Assembly (NCBI GenBank): GCA_001970955.1
Contig: MPUH01000735.1
Location: 1-37,843 of the forward strand
Length of the DNA stretch: 37,843 bases
Reading direction: 5' to 3'
DNA from: Stentor coeruleus
Taxonomy: Eukaryota; Ciliophora; Heterotrichea; Heterotrichida; Stentoridae
Made by a program: the position numbers and the translations under genes. The notes below the pieces were generated by a model. It was not told the origin of the DNA, made no database searches, and was given only the letters and a program-made list of their open reading frames with translations. Shown here piece after piece: positions 17,134 to 26,970 of this stretch; positions within the stretch are counted from its first letter, which is position 1; every line of letters begins with the position of its first letter.

Positions 17134-18671
17134 TAAAAAACTTAGAAATAATATATAGTGCAGATCAGTTTTTATTATAATTAAAACATATTTTATAATA
17201 AACTATAGCCTACCAAAGTTAAGCAGGGTTCGTGTAATAATTTCATCAACATAGATAAGTTTTCTACTTATAAAGATTTTTAATTTTGCAAGTTATAGTT
17301 TATGTAAAATATGATTTTCATATAATCATGATCATAAAAGGATACACAACTTGATTTTGGTTTCATTTTAAAAGTTTTATACTAAGGAGATTTAAAAGCC
17401 TCTTAAGGAATATTAATTATACATTACTAAACTAGTTCAAGTTCATTCTAATTTTTATAACATTTTCATATATTTCCCTAAGTTTTCTCTTAGGTTCAAT
17501 ATCATTTCCCCATCTTTAAATGCAAAATTTTTTTTACATAACCTTTCATTATTATCCTTAAATATTTATCTAAAACTTACTTAAAATGTTTGATTTTACA
17601 TAATTATAAGTTGATTTAAACATCCATGTTTATTTTTTATAAAATATTATTAGGATTATGTATCAAAGTATAAACTAAGTACAACTTTAAATAAAAAACT
17701 TAAGAATATCCTTTATAATTTTCATGATCTTATTTTTATATAAATGGGTATTTAAATCAAGGTTGTTTTTTAAATAAAAACTTGAATTTTGAGATTAAGA
17801 TACTTTCAAGTTTATACTTAATTTCAGATAATTTTAAAATTAAGAATCATATTCGTTCAATATAATATTAAAACTTGTAAATGTTTAATTTTTAATGAAG
17901 TTAACTTTGGAGATTGATTTTGAGAATTAATAATGATGTAGTTATCTAATTTATAACAAAATAATCTGATAATTATAAACCTTTTCAAATTTGCCAAATT
18001 ATGCTAGAAAAAGGTCGCTGAGTTTGGTTAAATTTTAATATTCATGATGATTTTTAATTACAAAAAGTAGTTTTACTATAGCAAAATACATGTTTCGTAT
18101 TATAATTTATGCATTTTATCTAGTCTGTGCTTTAGAGGAAAAAAGTGTGATTTATAAAATAAGTAAAGGTGAAATATAAATAAAAAATTAAGAGGTAAAT
18201 ACAATAATATTTCTACACAATCCGACTAACATTAAGAGCTGGGAATCTTCTAAATCGAAGTAGATTTTTAATAATGTGACTTCTCAGTATACATAAATAT
18301 TATTGCAAGATTCTAACATAAAACAGTCAAATAATATTCGAAACTAAACATTAAATTACTTATTTCCTTTATAAAAGAACAACATATTACAAGAATATCC
18401 ATAAATAAATGGATTTCGCATTTTTTTCTACCCGATAGCCAAACTTTTCTTATACCTTTATAAAACCAATTTATATTCAAAATTAAATCCTCTTATCTCA
18501 TACAAGGATCTTAAGCCTGCTACTAATTTCAACAGCAGGAGTTTTAGTACCATAAAAGAACTTTTTTAAAAATTTTAAAAAAATTCAACTTTACACCAAG
18601 CCCTCAAACTTTTATATATAAAAAATCTCAATAAAAAAACTACCTTACTATTCTTAATCTTCTTACCCAAA
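17134..18671. other. long intergenic gap, nothing recognised
   Basis: The gap is between convergent genes. No long ORF. A short 5S-like string (agttaagcagggttcg near 17218) is not embedded in a recognisable 5S rRNA. No introns or repeats found by eye. Confidence 0.4.
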
Positions 18672-19553
18672 TTAATCATTATTATTATGGGCTTTATTGA
18701 CTGACTTTCTAGCATATTTCCGGGGTCCCCTTTTTTTCTTGTTTTTATGCTCATTACCTTCATCATCACTATTTTTAATCTTTTTAAGCATTTGCATTTC
18801 TTCTTTTTCCTTCAGCTGTTTTTGCATTTCAAGCTCTTTTTCATGCTGCAAAAATTTTTCATAAATTTCTAAAGCACGGTTTCTCAATCTTTCCGGGTTA
18901 AAAAGCATTTTGACCTCCTTCTTTGTGAATTTCCTAGCATAGCTTTCCATGGTTATCCTCGACTCACTATCTAAGATATGAGCAACAATATCATTTTTTG
19001 CAAAACTCTGAGCTGAATTCAATTTTTGGACCTCATTACCAATTAAAGTATTCTTCCCATTAACAAGTAAGGTATAATTAGGTACAGCATATAAGAATAT
19101 CCAAAGTATATCCTCAATAAGCATGATCACTTCTTGTTTGTCTAAATATTTATTAGAATCTAAGTCATAGTTCTGAAACAATAACTTGATTTTATCATTA
19201 TCAGAACCACTTCCTAATATAATGCTTAAAGTGCATATTCTTCTTGAATTAAGCATCTCAACTTTTCTTACAGCTAATGTATTTACCATAAACTGATCAA
19301 AAAACTCCTTTTTACTTTGAGCATCAAAGCCTATAATCTTACCAACTTTAAACAAATTCTCTTGTGAAATTTCCTCAGCATAAGAATATCGATGAAAATA
19401 TTTATCAAGATCATCAGACTTATGCTGATTAAGTCCCAAGTCTTTTTCAACTTGAATAAAAGATTGTGAGGCAGATAAGTTTGAATCGTTTAAGCTTTCA
19501 TGATTTCGCAAACCTGTATTTTCTCCTTGGATTTGTGAATCAGCACAGCCCAT
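18672..19553 (-). CDS. MGC-type EF-hand protein, paralogue 2
   Basis: The protein has 293 residues starting MGCADSQ (myristoylation and palmitoylation context). It keeps the family helix FHRYSYAEEISQENLFKV, RRICTLSIILG, and a canonical EF loop DLDSNKYLDKQE with acidic ligands at 1 and 3 and Glu at 12. The position-6 Gly is Lys. An AVPNYTLLV helix and a KMLFNPERLRNRAL segment ('NP..LR' is shared by the paralogues) follow. The C-terminal ~60 residues are highly charged (EKELEMQKQLKEKEE then KNKKKRGPRKYARKS), probably a coiled coil plus a basic membrane- or nucleic-acid-binding tail. It is the first of three tandem paralogues on the minus strand. Confidence 0.82.
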   Translation of the reverse strand: MGCADSQIQGENTGLRNHESLNDSNLSASQSFIQVEKDLGLNQHKSDDLDKYFHRYSYAEEISQENLFKVGKIIGFDAQSKKEFFDQFMVNTLAVRKVEMLNSRRICTLSIILGSGSDNDKIKLLFQNYDLDSNKYLDKQEVIMLIEDILWIFLYAVPNYTLLVNGKNTLIGNEVQKLNSAQSFAKNDIVAHILDSESRITMESYARKFTKKEVKMLFNPERLRNRALEIYEKFLQHEKELEMQKQLKEKEEMQMLKKIKNSDDEGNEHKNKKKRGPRKYARKSVNKAHNNND

Positions 19554-19704
19554 TTTTATGTTGTTTGGCTAAATATTGCAACGAATATATTTGAAACGAT
19601 AATTACTGTACAATTATAAGGTTTGATAATTATTTTGATTTACATGGATAAATTGAAGGTTTGGATGTGTAAAATGAGTAAGGTGAGGTTTAGATTGTAT
19701 AGGA

Positions 19705-19806
19705 AAATTATTAGGAATATGAATTAGTGATGATTATAAGATGTATGATATTCTTAAATTATTAGGAATATGAATAAGTGATGATTATAAAATGTATGAT
19801 ATTCTT
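19705..19806. repeat. two-copy 51-bp tandem repeat
   Basis: A unit containing aaattattaggaatatgaat (19705) recurs at 19756 with very few changes. It sits in the 354-bp gap between EF-hand paralogues 2 and 3 (5' flank of paralogue 2, 3' flank of paralogue 3). Nothing else is seen in that gap. Confidence 0.85.
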
Positions 19807-19907
19807 AAATTATTTGGGATGATTTTTTTTATTATGAGAAAAATAGATTTTTTTTGGGTTAAAAAGGTATTTTTATGCTTTTTTAAGGTATTTTAAATGG
19901 ATTTGTT

Positions 19908-20690
19908 TTAAGAAACACTAACAGTAGATTTCTTTATGCTTTTAGACTTACTGCCTTCTAAGTCTGCTTGAAAATCTCTTATGTTAATGCTTTTAGTTCT
20001 TGAATGGGACACATCTTTCATATTTGCCAGCCGCTGATCTATTTTTTCACAAAATTTTCTCAGATCTTTAGGATTTATTAAGCTTCTCACTTGAAAGCTC
20101 TTAAAACTCTTCAAGAAAGCTGCATATGTAATCTCACTAGAATCATTCATTAGCATATTAACAATAATATCCTGAACATATTCTTTTGCCATATTAAATT
20201 TCTGTATAAAACACATAATTTCTGAGTCAAAAGGATATAAATGCATAGCAAATAATGGTATAGCCTCAAGGACAATAAAAACCACATCTTGAACAAGTTT
20301 TGATATTTCATAAGTATTCAGTACCTTTGATGTATCAATGTCGTAATTTTGAAAAAGCAGCCTAACTTTTTCAAGTTCTGAAGAGGAACCGTATATAATC
20401 CCTAATGTACAAAGCTTTCTAGAACAAAAAATTAGTTCTTTATTATTACCATTATCAGTGATTTTGAGTAAAGAGTAAAAATGTTTCGTCACTTGATAGT
20501 TTATAGAGAGAGCATCACAAACTTTAAGGAAATTTTTTTCTGGTATGAAATTAGAATATGAGTATCTATGGAGGAGCAGGTCTAGCTTTCTGGATGATAT
20601 TAGTTGGAGATTTAGGAGCTTTTCAACTTCTTCAATAGCCCCTAATGGAAGTGGTATTTTGGTAGATACCGTCGACTCTTGGCACCCCAT
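19908..20690 (-). CDS. MGC-type EF-hand protein, paralogue 3
   Basis: The protein has 260 residues starting MGCQEST. Family hallmarks: LLHRYSYSNFIPEKNFLKV, SRKLCTLGIIYG, canonical EF loop DIDTSKVLNTYE (Glu at 12), EAIPLFAMHLYP and LINPKDLRKFCE. The tail is Ser/Lys-rich (SHSRTKS, SKSKSIKKST), suggesting phosphorylation control of membrane binding. It is shorter at the N-terminus than paralogues 1 and 2. It lies in tandem with paralogues 2 and 4, consistent with local duplication followed by strong divergence. Confidence 0.83.
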   Translation of the reverse strand: MGCQESTVSTKIPLPLGAIEEVEKLLNLQLISSRKLDLLLHRYSYSNFIPEKNFLKVCDALSINYQVTKHFYSLLKITDNGNNKELIFCSRKLCTLGIIYGSSSELEKVRLLFQNYDIDTSKVLNTYEISKLVQDVVFIVLEAIPLFAMHLYPFDSEIMCFIQKFNMAKEYVQDIIVNMLMNDSSEITYAAFLKSFKSFQVRSLINPKDLRKFCEKIDQRLANMKDVSHSRTKSINIRDFQADLEGSKSKSIKKSTVSVS

Positions 20691-21513
20691 AATTATCTGG
20701 AATAACGAAATAAATGGAATGCAATTACTAATTTTGATGATTTTTGAAGGATTTTAAAATTCGTTGTTTTGGTATAATGGAATATGAAAGGATTTTTTAC
20801 TCAAGCTTAAAAATTAATTCCCTTATTAACTTATTTTTCCAAGTATGCTTAATAACTATATAGAATAGCCTAAATATAAACCCACTCCCGAATAGTTTTT
20901 ATAATAAAATTTGTCTTAAAAACCTTTATCAGTGATATACAAATATAATCAAAAAATATTATAGTGTTTATAATACAGAATAAAATATAATCGAAAACTA
21001 TAATTATAGGAAATACCTTTGAAATATATGAAATTAAAGCTCAGTGATATCATCCTCACTTATAAGCTAAAATCGCCATATACATTATATATCTCAAAAT
21101 CGCTAATAATTATACAATAAAGAGTAAATATAAAGTCGTAATCATAAAACTCTTCAATCAAGCCTTTCTTAACTTCTAATATAAAATTATAAAATCCATT
21201 TAATCCACCATAAATATATTAATATTTTAAATACCCTTGCCTATCATCACACAATTTCGCGGTAAATTTTTCCATATATATCCATTAAAAGTTTATCCTA
21301 ACTTATATATTTATCCTATTTCATGTATAAAATCCTTTAATAATATAATTTATAAATGCTCAGAAATTCTATAATTGTAAGTTTTCATATCCATCTTCTT
21401 ATTCCAATTACAACTTATTATCATAGTCTCCTTTTCTAATTTTACCGTATATCTAAACTTTCCATAATCCCTAAATAAATCATTAAAATACATAAAAACT
21501 AAACCCAACAAAT
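20691..21513. other. intergenic, nothing recognised
   Basis: Gap between EF-hand paralogues 3 and 4. The + strand is C/A-rich in the distal part (3' flank of paralogue 4). No gene or repeat seen. Confidence 0.4.
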
Positions 21514-22254
21514 TCAAATAAAATTATTATATTCACTATATTTAGAATATTCTTTTGGACTTTTTATAACCCCCATCCTAGTCGCTGATAAAACTTTTGA
21601 ATCAAATTCTAAACAATATTGTCTTAAAAGATTTGGGTATATCAAATACTTGAACTTTTCAACTTTGAATTTTCTAACAAAACTCGTATAGGTTATTGTA
21701 CTTTCATTACCTATAAGAGAGTCCACATACATGCATTTCACAAGTGTCTTAACTCTTTGAAATACTTTTATAAATTTTTTAATCTCTTTGTTTTCCATAT
21801 CAATTGCCTGTGCGTAATCAGGTATAGCTTCTATGACTGAGAATAAAATATGATCAATTAAATCTTCAAGTTCTGCAAACTTAAGTTCTCGATTAGAATC
21901 CGTGTCATAATTATTGAAAAGAAGACGGATTTTATCATCATCATCTCCCTGACCGAATAATATTCCTAATGTTGCGATTTTTCTCGAGCAGTATGGAACA
22001 TAGTTTTTATCTTGTTGGCTTTGGTTTATGTAACATTTTAATAAACGTTTAGCTTCAGTTTTGGTAAGATTAGCAGCCTCAAGCACTTTGTCTAAGTTCT
22101 CTTCAGGTAATAAAATGCCATATGAATATCTATGGACTAATGCATCGATTTCCCTGGAAGCAATAGTACTAAAACCAATTCTGGATTCAGCATTACCCCA
22201 TAAATTATCATGATCTATCAGTGAAGGAAACAGTCTTGACTTATAGCATCCCAT
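21514..22254 (-). CDS. MGC-type EF-hand protein, paralogue 4
   Basis: The open frame extends to 22278 (MVIRDTNK...), but I place the start at ATG 22252-22254. That gives MGCYKSRLF, the lipidation N-terminus shared by all paralogues, and 246 residues. Hallmarks: ALVHRYSYGILLPEENLDKV, SRKIATLGILFG, EF loop DTDSNRELKFAE (Glu at 12), EAIPDYAQAI and LIYPNLLRQYC. In this copy the family's 'CTL' is ATL. It is the most divergent of the tandem trio and lacks the long charged tail. Confidence 0.8.
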   Translation of the reverse strand: MGCYKSRLFPSLIDHDNLWGNAESRIGFSTIASREIDALVHRYSYGILLPEENLDKVLEAANLTKTEAKRLLKCYINQSQQDKNYVPYCSRKIATLGILFGQGDDDDKIRLLFNNYDTDSNRELKFAELEDLIDHILFSVIEAIPDYAQAIDMENKEIKKFIKVFQRVKTLVKCMYVDSLIGNESTITYTSFVRKFKVEKFKYLIYPNLLRQYCLEFDSKVLSATRMGVIKSPKEYSKYSEYNNFI

Positions 22255-22781
22255 TTTATTAGTATCTCTAATAACCATTGCTAATGATAAATTTATAAGG
22301 CGTATTATTTTATAAACTCAAATAAAATGCAGTCAGCATATATATGCATATAAATCAAGATGTAAATCTAATCCTGTAATATTTTTTTTGTTTGTATTCT
22401 TTATGATTATTATATTTTTAGCATTTTCCTATTCACTTTGTGTTATATTAAAATATTTTCAACACTGACTTTAAATTTAATCTAAAAGCATGAATTTTTA
22501 TACTGTGAAACTCTTTTGCAATATTTGCATCTAATCAATTTGGTAGTATATATCACTTTTTCGCATGGGTTTCAAATAATTCCTTAAGCAATTTTATATG
22601 ATTTTTCTAAGGAATTATAGGAGATTGTGATAACTTTTATCAAATATTTTTTTTTATTCTAATATACTTTTCATATTTATAAGCTTTACTAAGATGAAAA
22701 GCTAAACATCACTATCCTATGAAAAAGATCTTCCCATTTAACCTTTAGCATCTTTGTTTTCTTAAGCATTACTAAAAATAA
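22255..22781. other. intergenic between divergent genes
   Basis: Contains the 5' flanks of paralogue 4 (-) and the 22782 gene (+). No motif recognised. Confidence 0.4.
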
Positions 22782-23807
22782 ATGGTATTTATCCACAAAA
22801 GGAACCTACCAAAAATCCTCGAAGCAACATACAAACAAGTCCCATTTGCAAACTCTATAATCTTAAGCCCATTTCGTCTAATCTTAAACCCATTATCCTA
22901 TTCTAAATCTAAATCCCTAACCTTACCTAGTATTTTAAGCATACTTTTCACACTTTTAAGCTATTTATCATATACCCAAAGCAATTTTCTTCAATACAAG
23001 GATTTATCAATCGGGTTAAGTCTTTTCGGCCTTGTATTTTTTAGTATTCAAAGTGACTTACAAGACACAAAAGGTAAAAAGGAAAATTTCTATCATATAA
23101 CACTAAACTTTATAGCAAATGTCCTAAATATGAGTATTTTATCAATCCTCATCGGGGATCAAAGGATTAATAATCGCAAATTCGGAGTTTTTACTCTGGT
23201 TTCTTCAATACATGTTCTTATTTATTTTACTGTATGGACTGAGTATCATAAGAAATTTCTTTACACCTCGATGAATGTGTTAAAATTACTTGAAATCAAG
23301 TATTTACTTGCATTATTATCTTTGTCTATACCGGTTTTCCCTTGGATTCCTAGTTTTGTTATAGGAAAATACACAGTTTTGGATATTGTTTGTGGAATTG
23401 TGAGCTTTTGGGCACTTGGAGTTGCTGTTTATTATATAGCTAAAGGGGCAGAATATAGGGGAAATGTTGGGCTTGTTAATGTTTTACCACTTTTTATTAT
23501 GAACACGGCGATGTTTTGTTGGGTTAATAGCGATGTTTATGAAAATTATGGTTTTATTGCTGTTTTTGTGCATTGTTTGAATTTTAGTATACTCGTTTGT
23601 AAGATTAAAATTTTTGCAGCGGCGAAAGTGCAGTTTAAATGGGTTCAGGCTGAGGTTTTGATTGAGTTTTTTTTTGTGTTTCAAGAGGTTTATTATAGAG
23701 TTTTACCTACTTTTGAGAGTTTTGTCGTGTTTTGCGCTTTTGTTGTGTTGAGATATACCACATTTACTTTTAGTGTAATTAGACAAATTAAAAGCCTTTA
23801 TGGATAA
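22782..23807 (+). CDS. CDP-alcohol-phosphotransferase-like membrane protein, degenerate active site
   Basis: The protein has 341 residues and about eight to ten hydrophobic helices with no intron. Its topology and the opening LILNPLSYSKSKSLTLPSIL (like the '..W.APN.ITL.G' entry of choline/ethanolamine phosphotransferases) suggest that family. The next segment, FFSIQSDLQDTKGKKENFYH, falls where the catalytic 'DG..AR........G...D...D' should be, but only isolated Asp, Gly and Lys residues survive. If the relation is right, it is a pseudoenzyme or has changed substrate; otherwise it is an unrelated polytopic protein. The 3' end (from 23753) is duplicated after the N at 23901 because of an assembly join. 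Confidence 0.55.
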   Translation: MVFIHKRNLPKILEATYKQVPFANSIILSPFRLILNPLSYSKSKSLTLPSILSILFTLLSYLSYTQSNFLQYKDLSIGLSLFGLVFFSIQSDLQDTKGKKENFYHITLNFIANVLNMSILSILIGDQRINNRKFGVFTLVSSIHVLIYFTVWTEYHKKFLYTSMNVLKLLEIKYLLALLSLSIPVFPWIPSFVIGKYTVLDIVCGIVSFWALGVAVYYIAKGAEYRGNVGLVNVLPLFIMNTAMFCWVNSDVYENYGFIAVFVHCLNFSILVCKIKIFAAAKVQFKWVQAEVLIEFFFVFQEVYYRVLPTFESFVVFCAFVVLRYTTFTFSVIRQIKSLYG

Positions 23808-24050
23808 GCTGGGAAATTTTTTTTATATAAATGATGATTTTTAATATATGATTTGAAATTTAGCCTCACTTTTGAACATAAAAATCTTAATTTCTTACCC
23901 NATATACCACATTTACTTTTAGTGTAATTAGACAAATTAAAAGCCTTTATGGATAAGCTGGGAAAATTTTTTTTATATAAATGATGATTTTTAATATATG
24001 ATTTGAAATTTAGCCTCACTTTTGAACATAAAAATCTTAATTTCTTACCC
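23753..24050. repeat. duplicated contig end around a one-base gap
   Basis: Bases 23753-23900 (148 nt) recur at 23902-24050 (149 nt), differing by one A in a homopolymer, on either side of a single N at 23901. The natural reading is two contigs whose overlapping ends were not merged. The second copy repeats the last 18 codons of the membrane-protein gene. Confidence 0.93.
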
Positions 24051-24083
24051 AATAATAAATATCAAACTGATTATCATAAAAAA

Positions 24084-25163
24084 CTACTTTCCTTTATTCC
24101 TATCATTATCCTCATGAATATTATAATAATATTCACCAAACAAGTCATTCTGCGCCTCACCTTCACCCGCGATATCTTTTTGCTCATCATTTGCATCACC
24201 AGCTCCTTCATCACTAACACTAACCCTTCCATCAAAACTAACCATCACACAATTAGGCTTATAAGGTGCAACAAATGTCATTTTATCAACCTCATTCCAT
24301 TTAACATTTTTAAGCCAAGGATGACTTTTGACTTCTTCAGGGCCATTATGTCCAAGTCTATTCCCAGGTTTTCTTTTAAGAAGCTAAATATCCCTCACTT
24401 TATTCATAAAATCAGCAGCTTCATTAGTCCAATTTTTAGGTATTTCATCCTGACTAATACAAACTTGTTTAGCTAAAATTTGATCTCTGATTTCTTTTCT
24501 TGATTTCCCTCTATATGGTCTTTTTCTCATCATAATTTCATAAACTATAACCCCAACAGCAAAATAATCAGAACCAACACCATGATTTTGCCTAAACATA
24601 ACTTCAGGAGCCATATACCCTGGTGTTCCACTTGTTTCTTTTGAGTTTTCAGAATTCCATTGTCTAGAAATCCCTAAATCAGTTATATGCAAATACCCAT
24701 TATTATCAAAAACAAGATTTTCAGGCTTGATGTCTCTATGGATTATAAGCTTTTTATGTAAATACTCAAGGCCGATTATTATGCAAGATATAAAAAACTT
24801 GCACTGGTCTTCAGTGAAGACTTTTTGACAAAGATGGTAGCGTAAATCCCCTCCTGGCATTAGATCCATTACTAAATACAAGTTTTCTCGGTCTTGGAAT
24901 GCGTAATGCATGTTAACGAGGAAGTTATGCTTTAGTTTTCTTAATAACATTTGTTCGTTTAATATAGAAAACACACTTTTTTTTGCAATGACTTTACTTT
25001 TCGACATTTCTTTCATGGCAAAAACTTCATGGGTCTTACTGAGCTCAACTTTCCACACTTTGCCGTAACCCCCTTTTCCTATTACGAATTGGAATTTAAA
25101 ATGCGATTTGCTCATAGAAAATGATACATCTTCGATGTCAGATTTAAAATTGCAACTTCCCAT
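24084..25163 (-). CDS. AGC-type kinase, STK32/YANK-like, with lipidation N-terminus
   Basis: One intron (24384-24398) gives 354 residues. The start MGSCNFKS fits N-myristoylation and Cys4 palmitoylation; human YANK kinases also begin MGxxxS. All catalytic elements are present: GKGGYGKV (29-36), AMK51, Glu in LNEQMLL, HRDIKPEN (142-149), TDLGIS (DLG rather than DFG, metal-binding Asp kept), TSGTPGYMAPE (178-187). Without splicing the frame stops at KVRDI. With it, it continues NKLLKRKPGNRLGHNGPEEV (subdomain XI) and a ~90-residue tail rich in Asp/Glu. LMPGGDLRYHL is very YANK-like. I infer a membrane-tethered Ser/Thr kinase. Convergent with the 22782 gene; the true spacing is shorter than shown because of the duplicated contig end. 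Confidence 0.9.
24384..24398 (-). other. 15-nt intron in the YANK-like kinase gene
   Basis: gtgagggatatttag on the minus strand: GT...AG, 15 nt, A at position 10. It starts GTG rather than GTA. It is phase 0, and its last codon is an in-frame TAG if retained. Removal restores kinase subdomain XI (RLG). Confidence 0.92.
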
Positions 25164-25361
25164 TTTGGGCTGAGCAGTTAATTATAAATGATGTGAGGGT
25201 TGATAATAAAATAATGGTTTTTGAAGGATTAAGAGCTTTTTTATAGAGGAATTTGTATATTAAAAATAATTAAGATCTAAAGGATTTTATTATTCCCTTT
25301 ATGAAAAACGTATTTTTTTAACCTAAAAGATTATTTTGCCAATTAAATTATAATATCCTTC

Positions 25362-26450
25362 TTAATAACTGATAAAAAACTCCCTAATATCTTTAATATC
25401 CCCTTCTGCATCACATAAAGGACACATATTGCATTGAGTATCACAATCTAAATAACTTTTTATACATTCAAGATGAAAACAATGATTACAGTTTCCAGAA
25501 CAAGGTATAATAATATCATGTCCCAAAATACTACAACTGCAAATATAACAAAAATAATCTTGCTGATATTTCAAAAACTCAACAAGCCACTTTTTAAGCC
25601 AATTCGCAACATCACCAAAATTATAAGTTAACTCATTAACATCTTCATTAACCAAAAAGATTAAAAATTTGCTAAACTCCTTAATATTCCTATTCAGACT
25701 CTCATGATTATTTATATGGTCAACATTAAAAACATTGTTTTGGATAATATTTTTTTCAATTTTATTTAACAAATCCTGGCCTTGAAGATAAAAATTTTCA
25801 TAATCATTGCCGATAAAGCATTTGATAAGGGTTTTACCAAATGCAAAAATGTCGATGTAGGCTAAGGTTTTTGGGCTTAGAGATTCTTGACTTTCAAGGA
25901 TTTCTCTGTATTTTTTAGGGAGAAAATTGGGTGTACCTTTGACTGTTGTGGTATTTGTGAGTTCTAAAGAGGTTTTTCTTGAGACATCAAAGTCCCCGAT
26001 TTTATAAATGTTTCCTTTTGTTATGAAAATATTATCAGGTTTTATGTCTCTATGAAACAGATTGTGTTCATGCATGATGTGGAAGGTTTTACCGAGGTTT
26101 ATGAATTGGAAAACTGTTGTTATTAGGCTTTTTGTGGATAAATAGTTGCTTAAGGAACCTTTTTCGCAGTATTCTATGAGTAAATAGCAGCTTTTTTGTT
26201 TTACTAAGTCGCCATTTAGGTATTTGTAGTAGAGTTTGACAGAGAAATTACTGTATTTGTTGCATTCTTCGATGTAGTTTGCTTCATTATAGGTTGAGGC
26301 AGAGACATATTTTTTAACCATTTGCCTTGGTAGGTTTTTATCTTGTATTGACAGTGTTGGATGAACAACATGCACATTATCATACATTGAATCAAAAGAA
26401 ATTGTTTCTATTGTGAAGCTCTTAAAGTATTCTTCTTTTTCTGCATCCAT
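25362..26450 (-). CDS. protein kinase-RING-H2 fusion
   Basis: This is a 362-residue intronless ORF. N-terminal kinase: a VAIK-like Lys in RQMVKKY (about 46), Glu in NEANYIEE, hinge LLIEYCEKGSLSNYL, HRDIKPDN (133-140), DFD in place of DFG (153-155), GTPNFLPKK where 'GT..Y.APE' is expected (no APE), then YIDIFAFGKTLIKC (subdomain IX). There is no recognisable glycine-rich loop. A perfect RING-H2 is at 301-346: C301/C304, C321/H323, H326/C329, C343/C346, near the end. The HRD Asp and the metal-binding DFD Asp are kept, so activity is possible but altered. RING-H2 domains recruit ubiquitin E2. I infer an E3 ligase whose targets or activity are set by the kinase-like domain. It is a neighbour, not a homologue, of the YANK-like kinase. 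Confidence 0.85.
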   Translation of the reverse strand: MDAEKEEYFKSFTIETISFDSMYDNVHVVHPTLSIQDKNLPRQMVKKYVSASTYNEANYIEECNKYSNFSVKLYYKYLNGDLVKQKSCYLLIEYCEKGSLSNYLSTKSLITTVFQFINLGKTFHIMHEHNLFHRDIKPDNIFITKGNIYKIGDFDVSRKTSLELTNTTTVKGTPNFLPKKYREILESQESLSPKTLAYIDIFAFGKTLIKCFIGNDYENFYLQGQDLLNKIEKNIIQNNVFNVDHINNHESLNRNIKEFSKFLIFLVNEDVNELTYNFGDVANWLKKWLVEFLKYQQDYFCYICSCSILGHDIIIPCSGNCNHCFHLECIKSYLDCDTQCNMCPLCDAEGDIKDIREFFISY

Positions 26451-26970
26451 TATTTACAAATATCTATAAATGTATGGAGATTATGCATTTTTTTTAATTT
26501 TGCGAGAACGATAGTTTGGTCGTAAATATTGTTTTATATTCAAATTTTTTTGCTTTTTTTGTTGTTGTTAAAGTGCCGATTTTATGATATTTAGATAGAG
26601 AGAACATATTTTTATATTGTATATTATTGGCGTATATAATACAATTCACTGTTTTTCAATAAAATAGAATTTTATAACAAATAATATAGTCTTAATAAAC
26701 TTTACTATATATATAAATATATTTAGAAGTAAATATACTGGGTTAAAATTCATGAGACGAAGTTAAAATTTTACTATAATTTTTCAGTATCTTATAAGCC
26801 AGTTAAATCACTTATCAAAGAATTCATCAATTTGACAATTTTAGTCATAATATTCAATAGCATTTTCTCATATTCTTATCAAATGATTTCAAAACTCTTC
26901 CACAAAAACTATAATCTCATACAAACATCCAAATTAAATATAAACTTCTATGCAAAACATAATTAAAATA
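26451..26970. other. intergenic, nothing recognised
   Basis: Between two minus-strand genes. No ORF or repeat supported. Confidence 0.4.

Noticed and set aside
17210..17240. 5S rRNA fragment (agttaagcagggttcg)
   Set aside because: Only a short string resembles 5S; flanks do not form the expected arms.
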